Assembly (NCBI GenBank): GCA_015680905.1
Contig: CM027380.1
Coordinates: forward strand, 30,930,001 to 30,994,000
Direction: 5' to 3'
Origin: Coptis chinensis
Lineage: Eukaryota; Streptophyta; Magnoliopsida; Ranunculales; Ranunculaceae
DNA length: 64,000 nucleotides
Positions 36,153 to 46,371 of the stretch are shown here, piece by piece. The translations under genes and the position numbers were made by a program. Positions within the stretch are counted from its first letter, which is position 1. Each line of letters begins with the position of its first letter. A model generated the notes under the pieces. That model was not told the DNA's origin. It saw only the letters and a list, made by a program, of their open reading frames with translations, and did no database searches.

Positions 36153-37452
36153 TGATAAAATATAATTATAATATACTATCAAAACAATAATTTGAAGGTG
36201 AAGAACAGTGAATAAAGCTTATCAAAACAGTAGATATAATACTCTCAATATCATAGAAATAAAGAGGAGAGTAGTCGTGTTCGTCCACTCTAGTCGTACA
36301 CTACTTAAATGCGAGTTTAGATTAAAAATATGCGTCACTAATGAGAGTCAAAACAGTAGATATAAGATGAAAAACAGTGATTTCAAATGACAAGAGAAGG
36401 TATTAGAAGGGGTTTAATCCGCCACGCAATTCAATTGACTATTAGTTAGCATCGAATCGCTTGTATTGATCCCAAGTGAACACCAAGTCCTCTCGGATCT
36501 AGGCTTCACTAGCATGAGAGTTTAGCTCTACAATAAATCTCTTTGGTGGTGGCTCTAAACCCTAGTTCTTCGTTATGAGCTTTATTTCTAGTTACTCATA
36601 ACGAAGAACTTGAAGTTCTCATTTGCAAAACAATAATACTAATGGTTGATCATCCTCACATGGCTTCATAAACCTCCTCTAATGGAGGTTTAGCCTTGTG
36701 TCATTGGAATCATTAAACTAAAGCAATAAAGGAAAGACAATTAATTGAAGAACTACGATTTTATTGATGGGAATTAATGGTGGCTACAACCTAACATTAT
36801 TCTAACCCTAAAGAAAGTAAAACTAATTAAAAACTAAACTAAACTAATTATTAACTAAGGAAAAAAAGTATATGAATTGTTTAGCTTTAACCCGCTTTAT
36901 ATAGGAGAGGGTTAGGGTTACATTTTTATGTATAGGCTTAGAAAGGGGACTTTGGGCCTCTAACGTGAGCCCAAAGTCCATTAGGTTAAGTCTAAAGAGG
37001 CCACAACTGCTAAAAATTACTTCCATACCCTTTCATCCATTTTTACAACTCTAATTGGGGCAAGACAGGGTCTATTAGAAATCTTATTCCGAGCCAATCG
37101 TTTTGACATAAAGTAGGCTCAATTCTGAAGCCATAGTCTAAAGATACAACCTGTTGAAGTTCTATTGACTTTTATGTTCTTTTACTACCCGGATTGACTT
37201 TGACTTCCCAACTTTGACTGGGCTAGAAGAAGGCTTTTCTCCATGATTCTTGGGCTTTAAATGTAGAACTTCCTTGGCAATCATCTTGACTCATTTTCCA
37301 TGCAAAAGTGGTGTCTTTAGTTACATAATCAACTTTAAGTTCTGAAATGCACAAAAACATGTAAACAGTACTAACTCTTATTTATTATAAATATAATTGG
37401 CCTAAGTAGAGTACTATTAAAGGGTTTAAACTACACTTTTGGGTGCTTATCA
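36153..37452 (-). repeat. 5' LTR of E1
   Basis: Reading the minus strand, it starts TGATAAGCACCCAAAAG at 37452 and ends TTTTATCA at 36153, about 1.3 kb. It contains a TATA box (36895-36903) and the conserved stem-loop AACCTCC ... GGAGGTT (36670-36691). It belongs to the same LTR subfamily as the E2 pieces at 37453-38077 and 51990-52698. Confidence 0.88.
36895..36903 (-). promoter_or_regulatory. TATA box of the E1 5' LTR
   Basis: The minus strand reads CTCCTATATAAAGCGGG about 550 bases from the LTR start, a plausible pol II promoter separating U3 from R. The same element is conserved at 37492-37500 and 52140-52148. Confidence 0.6.
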
Positions 37453-38077
37453 AGGAGCTAGAATAGGAGTATTAAGTTTAGCCTTAACCCTCTTTATATA
37501 GGAGAGGATTAGGGTTATATTTTCGTGCATATGCCAAAAAAGGGGACTTTGGGCCTCTAATGTAAGCCTAAAGTCCATTAGGTTAAGTCTAAAGGGGCCA
37601 CTACAGTGGGAAATTATTGTAGTGCCCTTTTTATCTACTTTTATAGCTCCGATTGGGTCAAGGCCAGATCTATTGGAAAGCTGGTTCCAAGTAGATCATT
37701 TTGACATAAAGTAGGCCCAATTCAAAGTCCAAATCCAAAGATACGCCTTTGATGGCTTTGAAGTTTTGAAGTCAATCATTTTGAAGTTTTGATAGCTTTC
37801 CGTCCTTTTTCTACCCGAATTAACTTTGACTTCCCAGCTTTGACTGAGCTTGAAAATGCTTTTTCTTCTTGATTCTGGGGCTTTAAACATAGAACTCTCT
37901 CAGCAATCATCTTGACTCATTTTCCATGCAAAATGACATTTTTAAGTACATTATCAGCTTTAAGACCTGAAATACACAAAAACACGTAAATAGTACTAGC
38001 TCTTATTTATTATAAATATAATTGGCCTAAATGTAATACTATTAAGGCTTCAAAACTACAGTTTTGGGTGCTTATCA
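37453..38077 (-). repeat. 3' LTR of E2, U3-side part only
   Basis: The minus strand begins TGATAAGCACCCAAAACTG at 38077. It matches E1's LTR and the fragment at 51990-52698 and includes a TATA box (37492-37500). It stops at the E1 boundary after about 625 bases. Confidence 0.8.
37492..37500 (-). promoter_or_regulatory. TATA box in the E2 3' LTR
   Basis: The minus strand reads TATATAAAG in the context TCCTATATAAAGAGGG, the same place as in E1's LTR. Confidence 0.5.
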
Positions 38078-40502
38078 CATCCACACTACCCCTAAATAGC
38101 ATTTTGCTTGTCCTCAAGCAAATATGAGAAATAAAAACATATAACTGGCCAAAAATGTGGTCCTAACTAATATCGTTTCGCAGAGTGTGATTGCATTGAC
38201 TATATGTAATAAGGCCTTAAACCACTAGGATTGTCCCCAATTTATCTTAGATACATATACATCTCACTAGAATTTAAACAAGGATCATCAATCTAACTCA
38301 TAAATTAATACATGCATAATAATCAAATCATCTTAAGATAAACAACTATATAATGAACTATGCTATGAAATGCAATGGCAGGTCCGTTTATGAAACTTTT
38401 GGGTAGCGTGCCTTAAGTAGGTTCTCACAAGGAATGTGTCAAGACACATAACACTCTGATTTTTCCACTCAAGTTTGCTAACTCCAGTAGTTTATAGTGG
38501 GCACATGTTTCCTCCCAATCTCAATGACAATCCAAACAAGCCGAGGTCGATCAAACACATCTACCACTTACTATTACACCACCCTATTCCTAATTGAGCT
38601 AGAAGTCTTTATTAGGTGATACAGGGCGTAGGTGTTGGTTAAAGAAGGAAGGAAATGGATATTCAAAAAGATAAGTCTAAGATAATAGAGTCTTCAAAAT
38701 ATGTAACTAGAGAAAACCTTGTTCTTACTTTGCTTCTACACTTTGTTTCCATCTTTAGCCCTTTTGTTTGGCTTTTGACTCCTTTGATTATGTTTTTTGG
38801 AGTTTTAACTTTTTATTTTATTTATATCTTATTTTTCTTTTCTTTGGAATGGAAACTTTATTTTCTTTTCTTTTTCTATTTTTTTTAAGCAACTAACTAA
38901 TTTTTATTTACACAGGTTTTTATCTTCTCTTTTCTTCACTCATCCTATTTTTCAGACTTATCCAGATAGGTAGGCTGATTTTATTTTTTTATTTTGTTTT
39001 ATTGGGTAAAGGATTTGTGGTTTGTGAAAAGGCTAATGTAAATGCTTAGTGAGACAACTAGCGGAAAATATACTTAGGTTAGAATTTTTGACTATATCGA
39101 TCCAAAAAGGGCCTAAATTCTCGTTTAGGATATGGTATGGTGATCAAGCAAGTGGATATGTGATTTATCTACTCGAATTTGACTTCTCTCTTGTGTCATC
39201 ACTCTTATGAGGCTTTTAGGCTAGATGCTCACATGATATGTATTAAGTATTATAACCTAGGTCTCAGAAAAATACTGTCAAGTACAATCATAGATGCTCA
39301 TGCAAGATGTTCAAGAAAAGATGCAATGACTATTACCTACATATTAATCTAAGTTTCAAAAATTAAATTCTAATTCAAGTACTACGTGAGATTTCTAGAC
39401 TAATATCATCATGGAGAAGGGAACAATACCATTTCACTAAGTGCATAATATAAACTATTTTTATGATTTTTATACTTTCTGCTTTTTATACAATAATTAA
39501 TACGTAATATACAACCTAATATGTACTTAAACATTTACAACATATTTTTATACCACCCCCAAACAGAATCACGCTTTGTCCCCAAAGTATGGAATGAAAA
39601 TAAATGATAGAGAGTATCATAGAAATGTGTTTGTAAATGGGAGCACCTGAAAAAGAAGGTTAATCTATACTACTATAAAGAAATAAAAACATACGCAACT
39701 CCTATATGAGTTCCTCCCATTATAGAGATAACATGAAATAATAAATAGCGCTTGGAACATAAGTGGACTCTAACAGAAATAAAATAATATCATACGCTCA
39801 CAAATCAAGCATGCGCATATCGTGGCTCCTATAGGAGTAGCTTCTGAAATTCCGCAAAATAGTAGAATTTCACGAAATTAAATTAAGGTACCTAATTACA
39901 TTATGCATCAACAAGGCCCATGAGTTCTATATTTTGATATTTATACATGCAATTTTAATATGTGAACGTACAATGTGCTAAAATTAAATATACCACCCCC
40001 AAACAATTTGGGAGAAGGTGGTTCATGAAATAATTCAATAGCACAATTAAATTACGTAACTAACTAACTTAGACTCTATTGGAGTAAACATGACAGGCAA
40101 AGGGTGGCAAAGAGTTTTGAAATGAAAGACCAAAATATGTCACCCCCAAAAAAAATTTGAAAACACTTTCTAAGTTTGAAAATTTTTATTTGGCCTATAC
40201 TCCAAAAAGGTGGTATTGTACAAAAACTTGAGTCTTTTAAAGTCAGATTCCCTAGACTTACTAATATATGTTTATGTTTTAATTTTTATATATTTGATTT
40301 TTGGAAAAACAAAATTACGATGAAGAAATAAAAATGAAAATGAAACTCACTCCATAGAGAAACACTTCTCAAACAATGAGAAAAAGTGCAAGAGATGAAT
40401 GCGTGAGTTACATGAAAGGTGTATTCCTATGAAATATGAAATAAAATGGAGTACACCAGAGAATACAATGAGTCTTTTATAGTCAGATACTCGAGACTTT
40501 AT
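38078..40502 (-). other. 3' region of E2, with ORF2 and ORF3 missing
   Basis: Starting at the LTR: polypurine tract (plus strand CACACTACCCCTAAAT), hairpin (about 38107-38126), then the conserved block shared with inner 22925-23600. The remaining region keeps three G-rich motifs (plus strand CACCCCCAAA at 39556, 39996 and 40141), but ORF3 and ORF2, which lie between these in E1, are absent. A hydrophobic open frame at 38655-38888 runs antisense to the element. The block at 40229-40260 is the conserved ACTTTAAAAGAC sequence. Confidence 0.65.
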
Positions 40503-41767
40503 CTAATGCAGTTTACCATATATCAACAACCTAAAGAGTTGTGGGTCTTTCCATAAATAATTATCACAGAAAGCACCCCTAAATAGAATGAAGCACCAAG
40601 ATTTCCTATGATGTGGCTTAGCAGAATAAGAGTGAATTCTGGTAGACCTATAACCTAATCTAGCATACAATTTCTTCTATTTTCTCCAAGTAAATGATTG
40701 TGAGGAAAAGAATGGTTGTGGAAAATACTTGGGATATGGATAAGTTTTAGAAGAAAGGGATGGAAAAAATGAGAAAGTGTCAGGTGGCTTGTCCTTGGGT
40801 ATTACTTCTTCACCAGATAGGTTTAGAAAGTCGTGAAGCACAAGAGAAACAAGAAAGTTTAATGCAAACTCTAGGTTCCTTTGAAAAGGTGGAGGGCGGG
40901 GAATATTGGTGGTGGTAAATGATTGGTATTTATAAGGGATTAGCTCAGGTGGATGATGGTCGGGTGGTGCTTTAGGTAGTTCTTGAGAGGGTGGATCATC
41001 ACAGGCACTTAGAAACTCATTGAATTCGTCATCTAGGTTAGTCGTATCCACATAATTGTGGTATTCATCTGCATCTTTGTGGAATTCATCTATCTTTTCC
41101 ATTGTGAGATTTACTACATCTCCCATAGGGTCAGAAGGCAGGGTGGAAAATTCTGCCACTATTTTAGTTATGTTCAAGGAGTCAAAATTGTGATATTTGT
41201 CTTCTTCCCTAAGAGGGGTATCTACTAGTGTGGGGATGAAAGCGTCGGCCGCACTAATGTGAGATGCAAAACTCTCAATAGACTCCACTTCTCCTTCAAC
41301 AAGCAAACCTAGTTGTCCATGCTTGAGCATAAACATGTTAACCTCCACAGAATGATTGTCAAAGGAAAGTGTCATTGATCCATCTCGACAATTGATTTGG
41401 GCATTGGCAGTTGCCAAGAAAGGACGCCCTAAGATGATGGGAATAGAATCATGAGCAACTGCTGTTTCAAGAATAACGAAATCAACCGGCTAGTACAAAT
41501 CTTAAACTTTAACAATAATATTTTCAACGACACCTTTGGGGTACTTAATAGAACAATCGGCTAACTGCAAAGTCATTTTGGTCGGTTTAAGTTCATGGAG
41601 ACATAGATGTTTATGTAAATAAAAAGGAAGTAAGTTAACACTCACCCCCAAGTCTAATAGAGCAGTTGTAGTGAAAGTATCTCCTAAGGTACATTATACA
41701 GTAGGACGACCAAGGTCCTTGTACTTAACAATTCCGTTATGTTCAGATAAAGAGGGATATTGTTCAA
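40503..41767 (-). pseudogene. Protease fused to tail X of E2 (PR-X)
   Basis: The protease active site reads LLDLGVSVNLLPF at about 41630-41675. FLATANAQINCRDGS and an open frame of 246 codons (41417-40677) follow. After the protease come VDTPLREED, DEFHKDADEYHNYVDTTNLDDEFNEFLS, PPFQRNLEFAL and TYPYPKYFPQPF, matching the inner PR-X. A single TAG (40677-40679) interrupts, and the same frame then continues to TAG 40503-40505 through RKSWCFILF and YLWKDPQLFRLLIYGKLH. E2 belongs to a different LTR subfamily from inner, so this tail is an inherited, once-coding part. No pol enzymes follow. Confidence 0.78.
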
Positions 41768-43922
41768 TTAAGAAGGCTTCTTTGGGTATGTTGGTTTTCC
41801 TCTTCGTTGTGCACAACTCTTTAGAAACTTAGTGTGTCCAAGTAAACGTTTTATAGCATCTAGAAAAGGTAGGTTTATAGTAAGATTTTTAAACACTTCC
41901 CTAATCTCATCAAAATTCTCGTCCTTTTTAGACACAACTAATCTCTGGGGAAATGGTGGTTTTTCTCTATACTTAGCATAAAGGTCAACAATATTATTAA
42001 CATTGTCTTTCTTTTTTGTCGTTTTCCAACTAGGTTTCCATATTGGAACCTCTATAGGTGGAGAATCATTAATTTCTATTATTGGGTCTTGTAAGGTTTT
42101 CCCTTTTGGTTGTAGTTGGACTGGAACTAATACAATTGTAGGGTCTTCAATTTCAGTTTCTATAACAATATTTGGTATGGTTTCATTCTTAGTTTGCAGG
42201 TGATCTTTAGGCATAGTCACTTGGTTAGCAACAACCTTACCCGAACGAAGGGTAGTAACTGCCTGTAGGTCCCCTTGGTTTATATTACCATTACATTGAA
42301 TACTGTTTACTTCGAAGGCAATGTTTGTTAACTTAGGGTTAGGCACAACTTGACCTGAAAACACGCCTTGTTGGTTATTATTTTGGTTAGGAGATAGATC
42401 AATAACCTTTTGGCACAAAGACTGCATCATTTGCATCGTTTGTTGTAGCATGTTAGAGTTTTGATCATGTTGATCTTTCATAAATCTGGAGTTTTGTTCA
42501 TTTCATTGCTTCATCAAGTTGGAGTTTTGTTCATTTTGTTCTTTCATCAAGTTGGAGTTTTGTTGTATAATTTGATTTTGATGTTGCAGCAAAGTTACTA
42601 CTACGTCCTCTGTAGATGGTTTAACTGGTGGAGTGGTCATAGGAGGAGTGACTGGAACTAAAGCTTGTTGAGCATTAATGTCTAGATGTTGATAGTTCTG
42701 GGTCATGGGCACTAAACTTCTATTTTGTTCACCTAATTGTCCTTGTCCTAGATGTTGGTTAAATTGGTGGAAGTTTGTAATGGACCTAACATTTTGATTA
42801 TTAAAACCTGGAGGTGCAGCTTGTTGTTGTGGATCATAATTAGTGTTTTGCCTCCATTGTGTGTTAGGATTGTTATTAAAAATGCAGACATTGTCTGGCT
42901 ATGGTGGTGGTTATTCATAGATAAAAGGACAATAGAAGTCGGAATGCTCAAAACTAAAACAAAAATTACAACGAGGAGAGTTTATGTTCATAACAGGAGT
43001 ATGTTTCACTTCTTGTTTATGGACAAAGAGGGCATCGACCTTTCGAGTGGGGGATTCAATTAAAGTTCTAAGTTCAGGATCTGGTTTTACCTCAAACATA
43101 CTGGTTGCCTTAACTGTTTAAGAAGAAGTATTGGAGAGGGAGTAATCGTTACCTCCCCAGTTGTTGCTTTTCTTGGATTGAGTATCTAAAAAGTTATTAG
43201 CATCTGTGGCTCCTTTACTTAAGAAATTACCTCCATTCATGATATCTAAAGTCTCTTTATGATGCTGGAATATGCCTTTAAAAAAGGCACGAACTAGTAT
43301 GTCTTTACCAAGATTATGATGGGGACATTCTACTAGAAGATCAGTGAAACGATTCCAAGCCTCAGAAAAAGATTCTTGAGGCTTTTGGCAAAAGAAGTGA
43401 ATATTTTGAAGCATCTCATCAGTCTTCTGTGGTGGGTAAAATTGTTCCATAAATAATTCAACTAGTTTTTCCCATGTGTCGACAAAGTTCGGCTTTTGTA
43501 CTGTTAGCCAAGCAGCCACTTTGTCAGCTAGGGTGAAAGGAAACACCCTGAGCTTTATTTGATCAGGTCTTACATTAGGATGATGAAATGTAGTAAGCAC
43601 TTGTTGTATCCTACGTAAGTGTTGATAAGGCTTCTCATGGTTTAAGCCATGGAAAACAAGTAGCATATTAAATATATTGGGGAGTTCTAAAATCTCATGT
43701 AGTGTCTGCAAGAATGATGCAGGACTCAGGTCCATCATTTAAAACCTTATAAAAATTAGAGAGGGGTCTCTCTGCTATTTCTTCACCCATTGCTACAAAT
43801 GTAGTTGGGGTGGGTGTAGGTGGTATGTGTGTGGTGTTGTGTGAATTTCTAGATAGGCGATTATTTTTGCGTCTATGATAAACTAATAAGGCAGGTTTAT
43901 GCGTACCAGATCTTAATCTCAT
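41768..43922 (-). pseudogene. gag of E2
   Basis: Starts MRLRSGTHKP at 43922 and reads on through TTFVAMGEEIAERPLSNFYK. A frameshift near 43730 leads into the capsid part (FHGLNHEKPYQHLRR, FPFTLADKVAAWLT). TAA at 43118-43120 follows. The zinc knuckle is CNFC-x4-H-x4-C (about 42955-42996). A repeat of the unit QNSNLMK(E)QNEQ lies at 42480-42575 and is not seen in the other copies. The last part (42481-41768) ends in FKNLTINLPFLDAIKRL. This is one of the longest surviving gag reading frames here. Confidence 0.83.
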
Positions 43923-44560
43923 GCATGTTTTAAGTATAATAGGCAATTCCTAATGAGCATGCAAAAATTAGCCTGATTATTACTAGAAATAGAATCATAT
44001 TATAGTAGATTCGAGGATGTTAAGAGGTGTTACTTGGAGCGTCCTTGCTACGCATATAAATAGCACCTTCAACAGCCTTGAAGCACGTTCCTTAATTAAA
44101 TAACCCCGATTCTTTGAGTTTTCTAGATACCGTAAAGTATGAAAAAAAATTTTATGGAATTACTAGAGTGGTTGGGCATACGAGTATTGTACTGTACTCG
44201 TGGGGTAATATTGTACTAATTGTAAAAAATTTACTTAAACTAGGGCGCGGGCGCACTCGACAATAGGTTATATTAGGCACGGGTCGCGCTTTGGTACTTT
44301 TTTTTCATAAATTTAAAGGAGCGCGGAGCGCGCTCTAGACTGGCAAAATGAGGGCGCGGGCGCGCTCTCAAGTAAAAACAGGAGGTTGAACTTTTTAGGG
44401 TCAGGTCACGAAGTTGTAGGGAGTTGGTTTCTCAACTCGTATGCACTCAAACAGTATCATAAATAAATCAGAAAATTGTGAATAGTGAAAAACAGTGTTT
44501 TGGTGGAAAAAATAGTGAACAGTTTTGATTATTCTAAACACGCTATACGTAACAAAGCAA
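43923..44560 (-). other. 5' leader of E2
   Basis: Untranslated. GC-rich words such as GGGCGCGGGCGCGCTC cluster at 44238-44375, immediately before gag in the element's sense. The sequence TTTTTAGGGTCAGGTCACG (44391-44409) is the undisturbed equivalent of the E1 site into which outer inserted. Confidence 0.65.
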
Positions 44561-44577
44561 GATGACAAGCGACGCCA
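44561..44577 (-). promoter_or_regulatory. Primer-binding site of E2 (degenerate, tRNA-Asp-like)
   Basis: The minus strand reads TGGCGTCGCTTGTCATC, two bases inside the LTR end. It differs from E1's site by two C/T changes, as expected from decay of an older copy. Confidence 0.65.
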
Positions 44578-44579
44578 TT

Positions 44580-44634
44580 TGATAACTAAGTTTTAATACG
44601 GTAAAAATAGTGTTTCTACAGTACTAAATCATGC
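44580..44634 (-). repeat. 5' LTR of E2, terminal stub
   Basis: Begins TGATAAC on the plus strand (the LTR 3' end on the minus strand). The match to E1's LTR end fades quickly, and LINE sequence takes over by about 44635. Confidence 0.5.
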
Positions 44635-44869
44635 TAAGTGGGGACCTTAAGTTGGCCACTATATTGTTTCAATGGGGACCTTAATTGGGGGAATAAGAGT
44701 AACTTAAGTTTTCTCTAACTATTCTATTTGGTGCTCCCATATTGCCTAAAATAGCTCTTTTAGATTAGATTCCTAGATCCTATCTTCTACATACTTCGTT
44801 TCTTTCCTTTTCTGGGCAGTTTACACCACCTGAGTAGAAGGACCTAGTGCTTCTCACATCCTTTTAGTT

Positions 44870-46267
44870 ATGGCCTCAACCTCATCATCATCCCTCCCTG
44901 CTTCAAACCCTCCTCCACCATTTCTATGGAGTTCTCTCTTTCATAACTCAAACACTTCTTCTTCAGCTAATATGGTGTTGAATAGTTGTACTCCCATCAT
45001 AGAAGATGGTGCTGCTGTGGTCCCACAAGATCTTATCAACGAACGAATCAGTGAATGGAAGGATACACTGGTTGGTTACTTTCTAGATAAGAGAATGGGA
45101 TTTCCTTTTGTCAAGAGTTCTTTAGAAAAAATGTGGAAACTTAAAGGATCTATGGAGATCACTATGGATAGAGATCTATTCTTCATCAGCTTCTCTACCG
45201 TTGAAGACAAACAGATGGTGTTAGAAGGAGGACCTATCTTCATTGTAGGGAAGATATTTGTTGTGAGGACATGGACGCCAGAGGTGGAAGGGCAAAGGAA
45301 TAATGTCAACATAGTACCTATATGGGATAAACTTTTCAAAGTCCCAAAAGAGCTTTGGACTAAAAATGAACTCTCCTACTTGGGTAGCTTGATTGGTGAG
45401 CCTTTATGTATAGATGGAGCAACATCACAGAAAAAAAAAATACTCGACTTTGCGAAGGTTTGTGTTACTATTCCTTTGACATTTGATTTTCTCAAATCAT
45501 TGAAACTTAAACTTGGGGGTAAATATGTTTATCTAGATGTGGAATACCCTTGGAAACCACCCTTTTGCAATATATGCAATCGCTTTGGGCATGCTACAAC
45601 CAAATGTTCATCTTCCCCTCCTCAGGTGTGGGTTCCTAGAACTAGAAATGCAAGAGCACAAGATAGGACAGTAGTTCTAGATGCAGCCCCTGTCATTACC
45701 CCCTCTTTTGCTATAAACTCATAATCGGATAATAACTAATCTGTTTTGCCTAGCTCCTTAGGAATATCGATGTCCACTCTACAATTAGTGAATCCTTCTA
45801 TCTCAACATCACCTTCTTCTGAGTGTGGACAAGGTGGCTCGAATGGAATTGCAGGGTCAACTTCTAGTATCTTAGGGCCAGTGTTAGCCACGCCTACACT
45901 ACTTGCCAGGAACTCACCTCTTTCAGGAGGCTCTCTTCTCAGCTCTTTTCGTGGAAACTCTCCCTTTATCTTGAGAGCACATTCTCCAGCTGTAAACAGA
46001 GACAAGAAAAGTATTTCTGGCACCCGAGGGAAAGAAGATGTGATCTTTGACATAGCCCAAGAGAAAAATGAGTTAGTAACAACTAAAGATGGCATTCTAA
46101 CAGAGGAAGAGTTATATAACTTCAATCTTGCGAACAATACTTATACAGCTCTTGTTCTTGAAGAAGAAGGCATAGTAGATGATGATATTTCTGAACAGGC
46201 TGAGGAACCTTTTAATGACCAGAATGTGATGCCTACTCTAGCCATACCTCTGCGAATGCCTTCATAG
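44870..46267 (+). pseudogene. LINE ORF1 (DUF4283 plus zinc knuckle protein)
   Basis: Starts MASTSSSSLPASNPPP at 44870. Residues about 60-200 fit the DUF4283 domain (NERISEWKDTLVGYFLDKRM, FISFSTVEDKQMVLEGGP, VPIWDKLFKVPKELW). A zinc knuckle CNIC-x4-H-x4-C follows PWKPPF near residue 230. TAA at 45722-45724 stops it, but the same frame stays open from 45725 to TAG 46265-46267, apart from a TAA at 45737-45739. This gives a Ser/Pro-rich C-terminal half. The protein binds element RNA in this family. Confidence 0.8.
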
Positions 46268-46371
46268 GTCACTACCAGAGCTCAATTGCTACAACATCAA
46301 TAATCAGGCAAAAGGAGTAAAGGAAGGCCTAAGGGCTCAGGTAACAAAAGCAAACAAAAAAGATAGTTTTT

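Larger units (their letters stand above)
35982..37452 (-). mobile_element. Athila element E1, right part (leader start, primer site, 5' LTR)
   Basis: This is the other side of the split E1. From 35982 the leader continues (GTCACGGGAGGGTAGGGAG, as in E2 at 44403) to the primer site, then the complete minus-strand 5' LTR. Beyond 37452 the sequence AGGAG would be E1's target duplication; its partner lies outside the window. Confidence 0.85.
37453..44634 (-). mobile_element. Athila element E2: reduced, non-autonomous
   Basis: A minus-strand element with part of its 3' LTR at the left (37453-38077), then 3' region, protease-X, gag, leader, primer site and a stub of 5' LTR at the right (44580-44634). 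It lacks reverse transcriptase, RNase H, integrase, ORF2 and ORF3. The 3' LTR is cut exactly where E1's LTR begins, consistent with E1 having inserted into it; the rest should lie left of the window. The 5' LTR is cut by the LINE. Confidence 0.8.
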
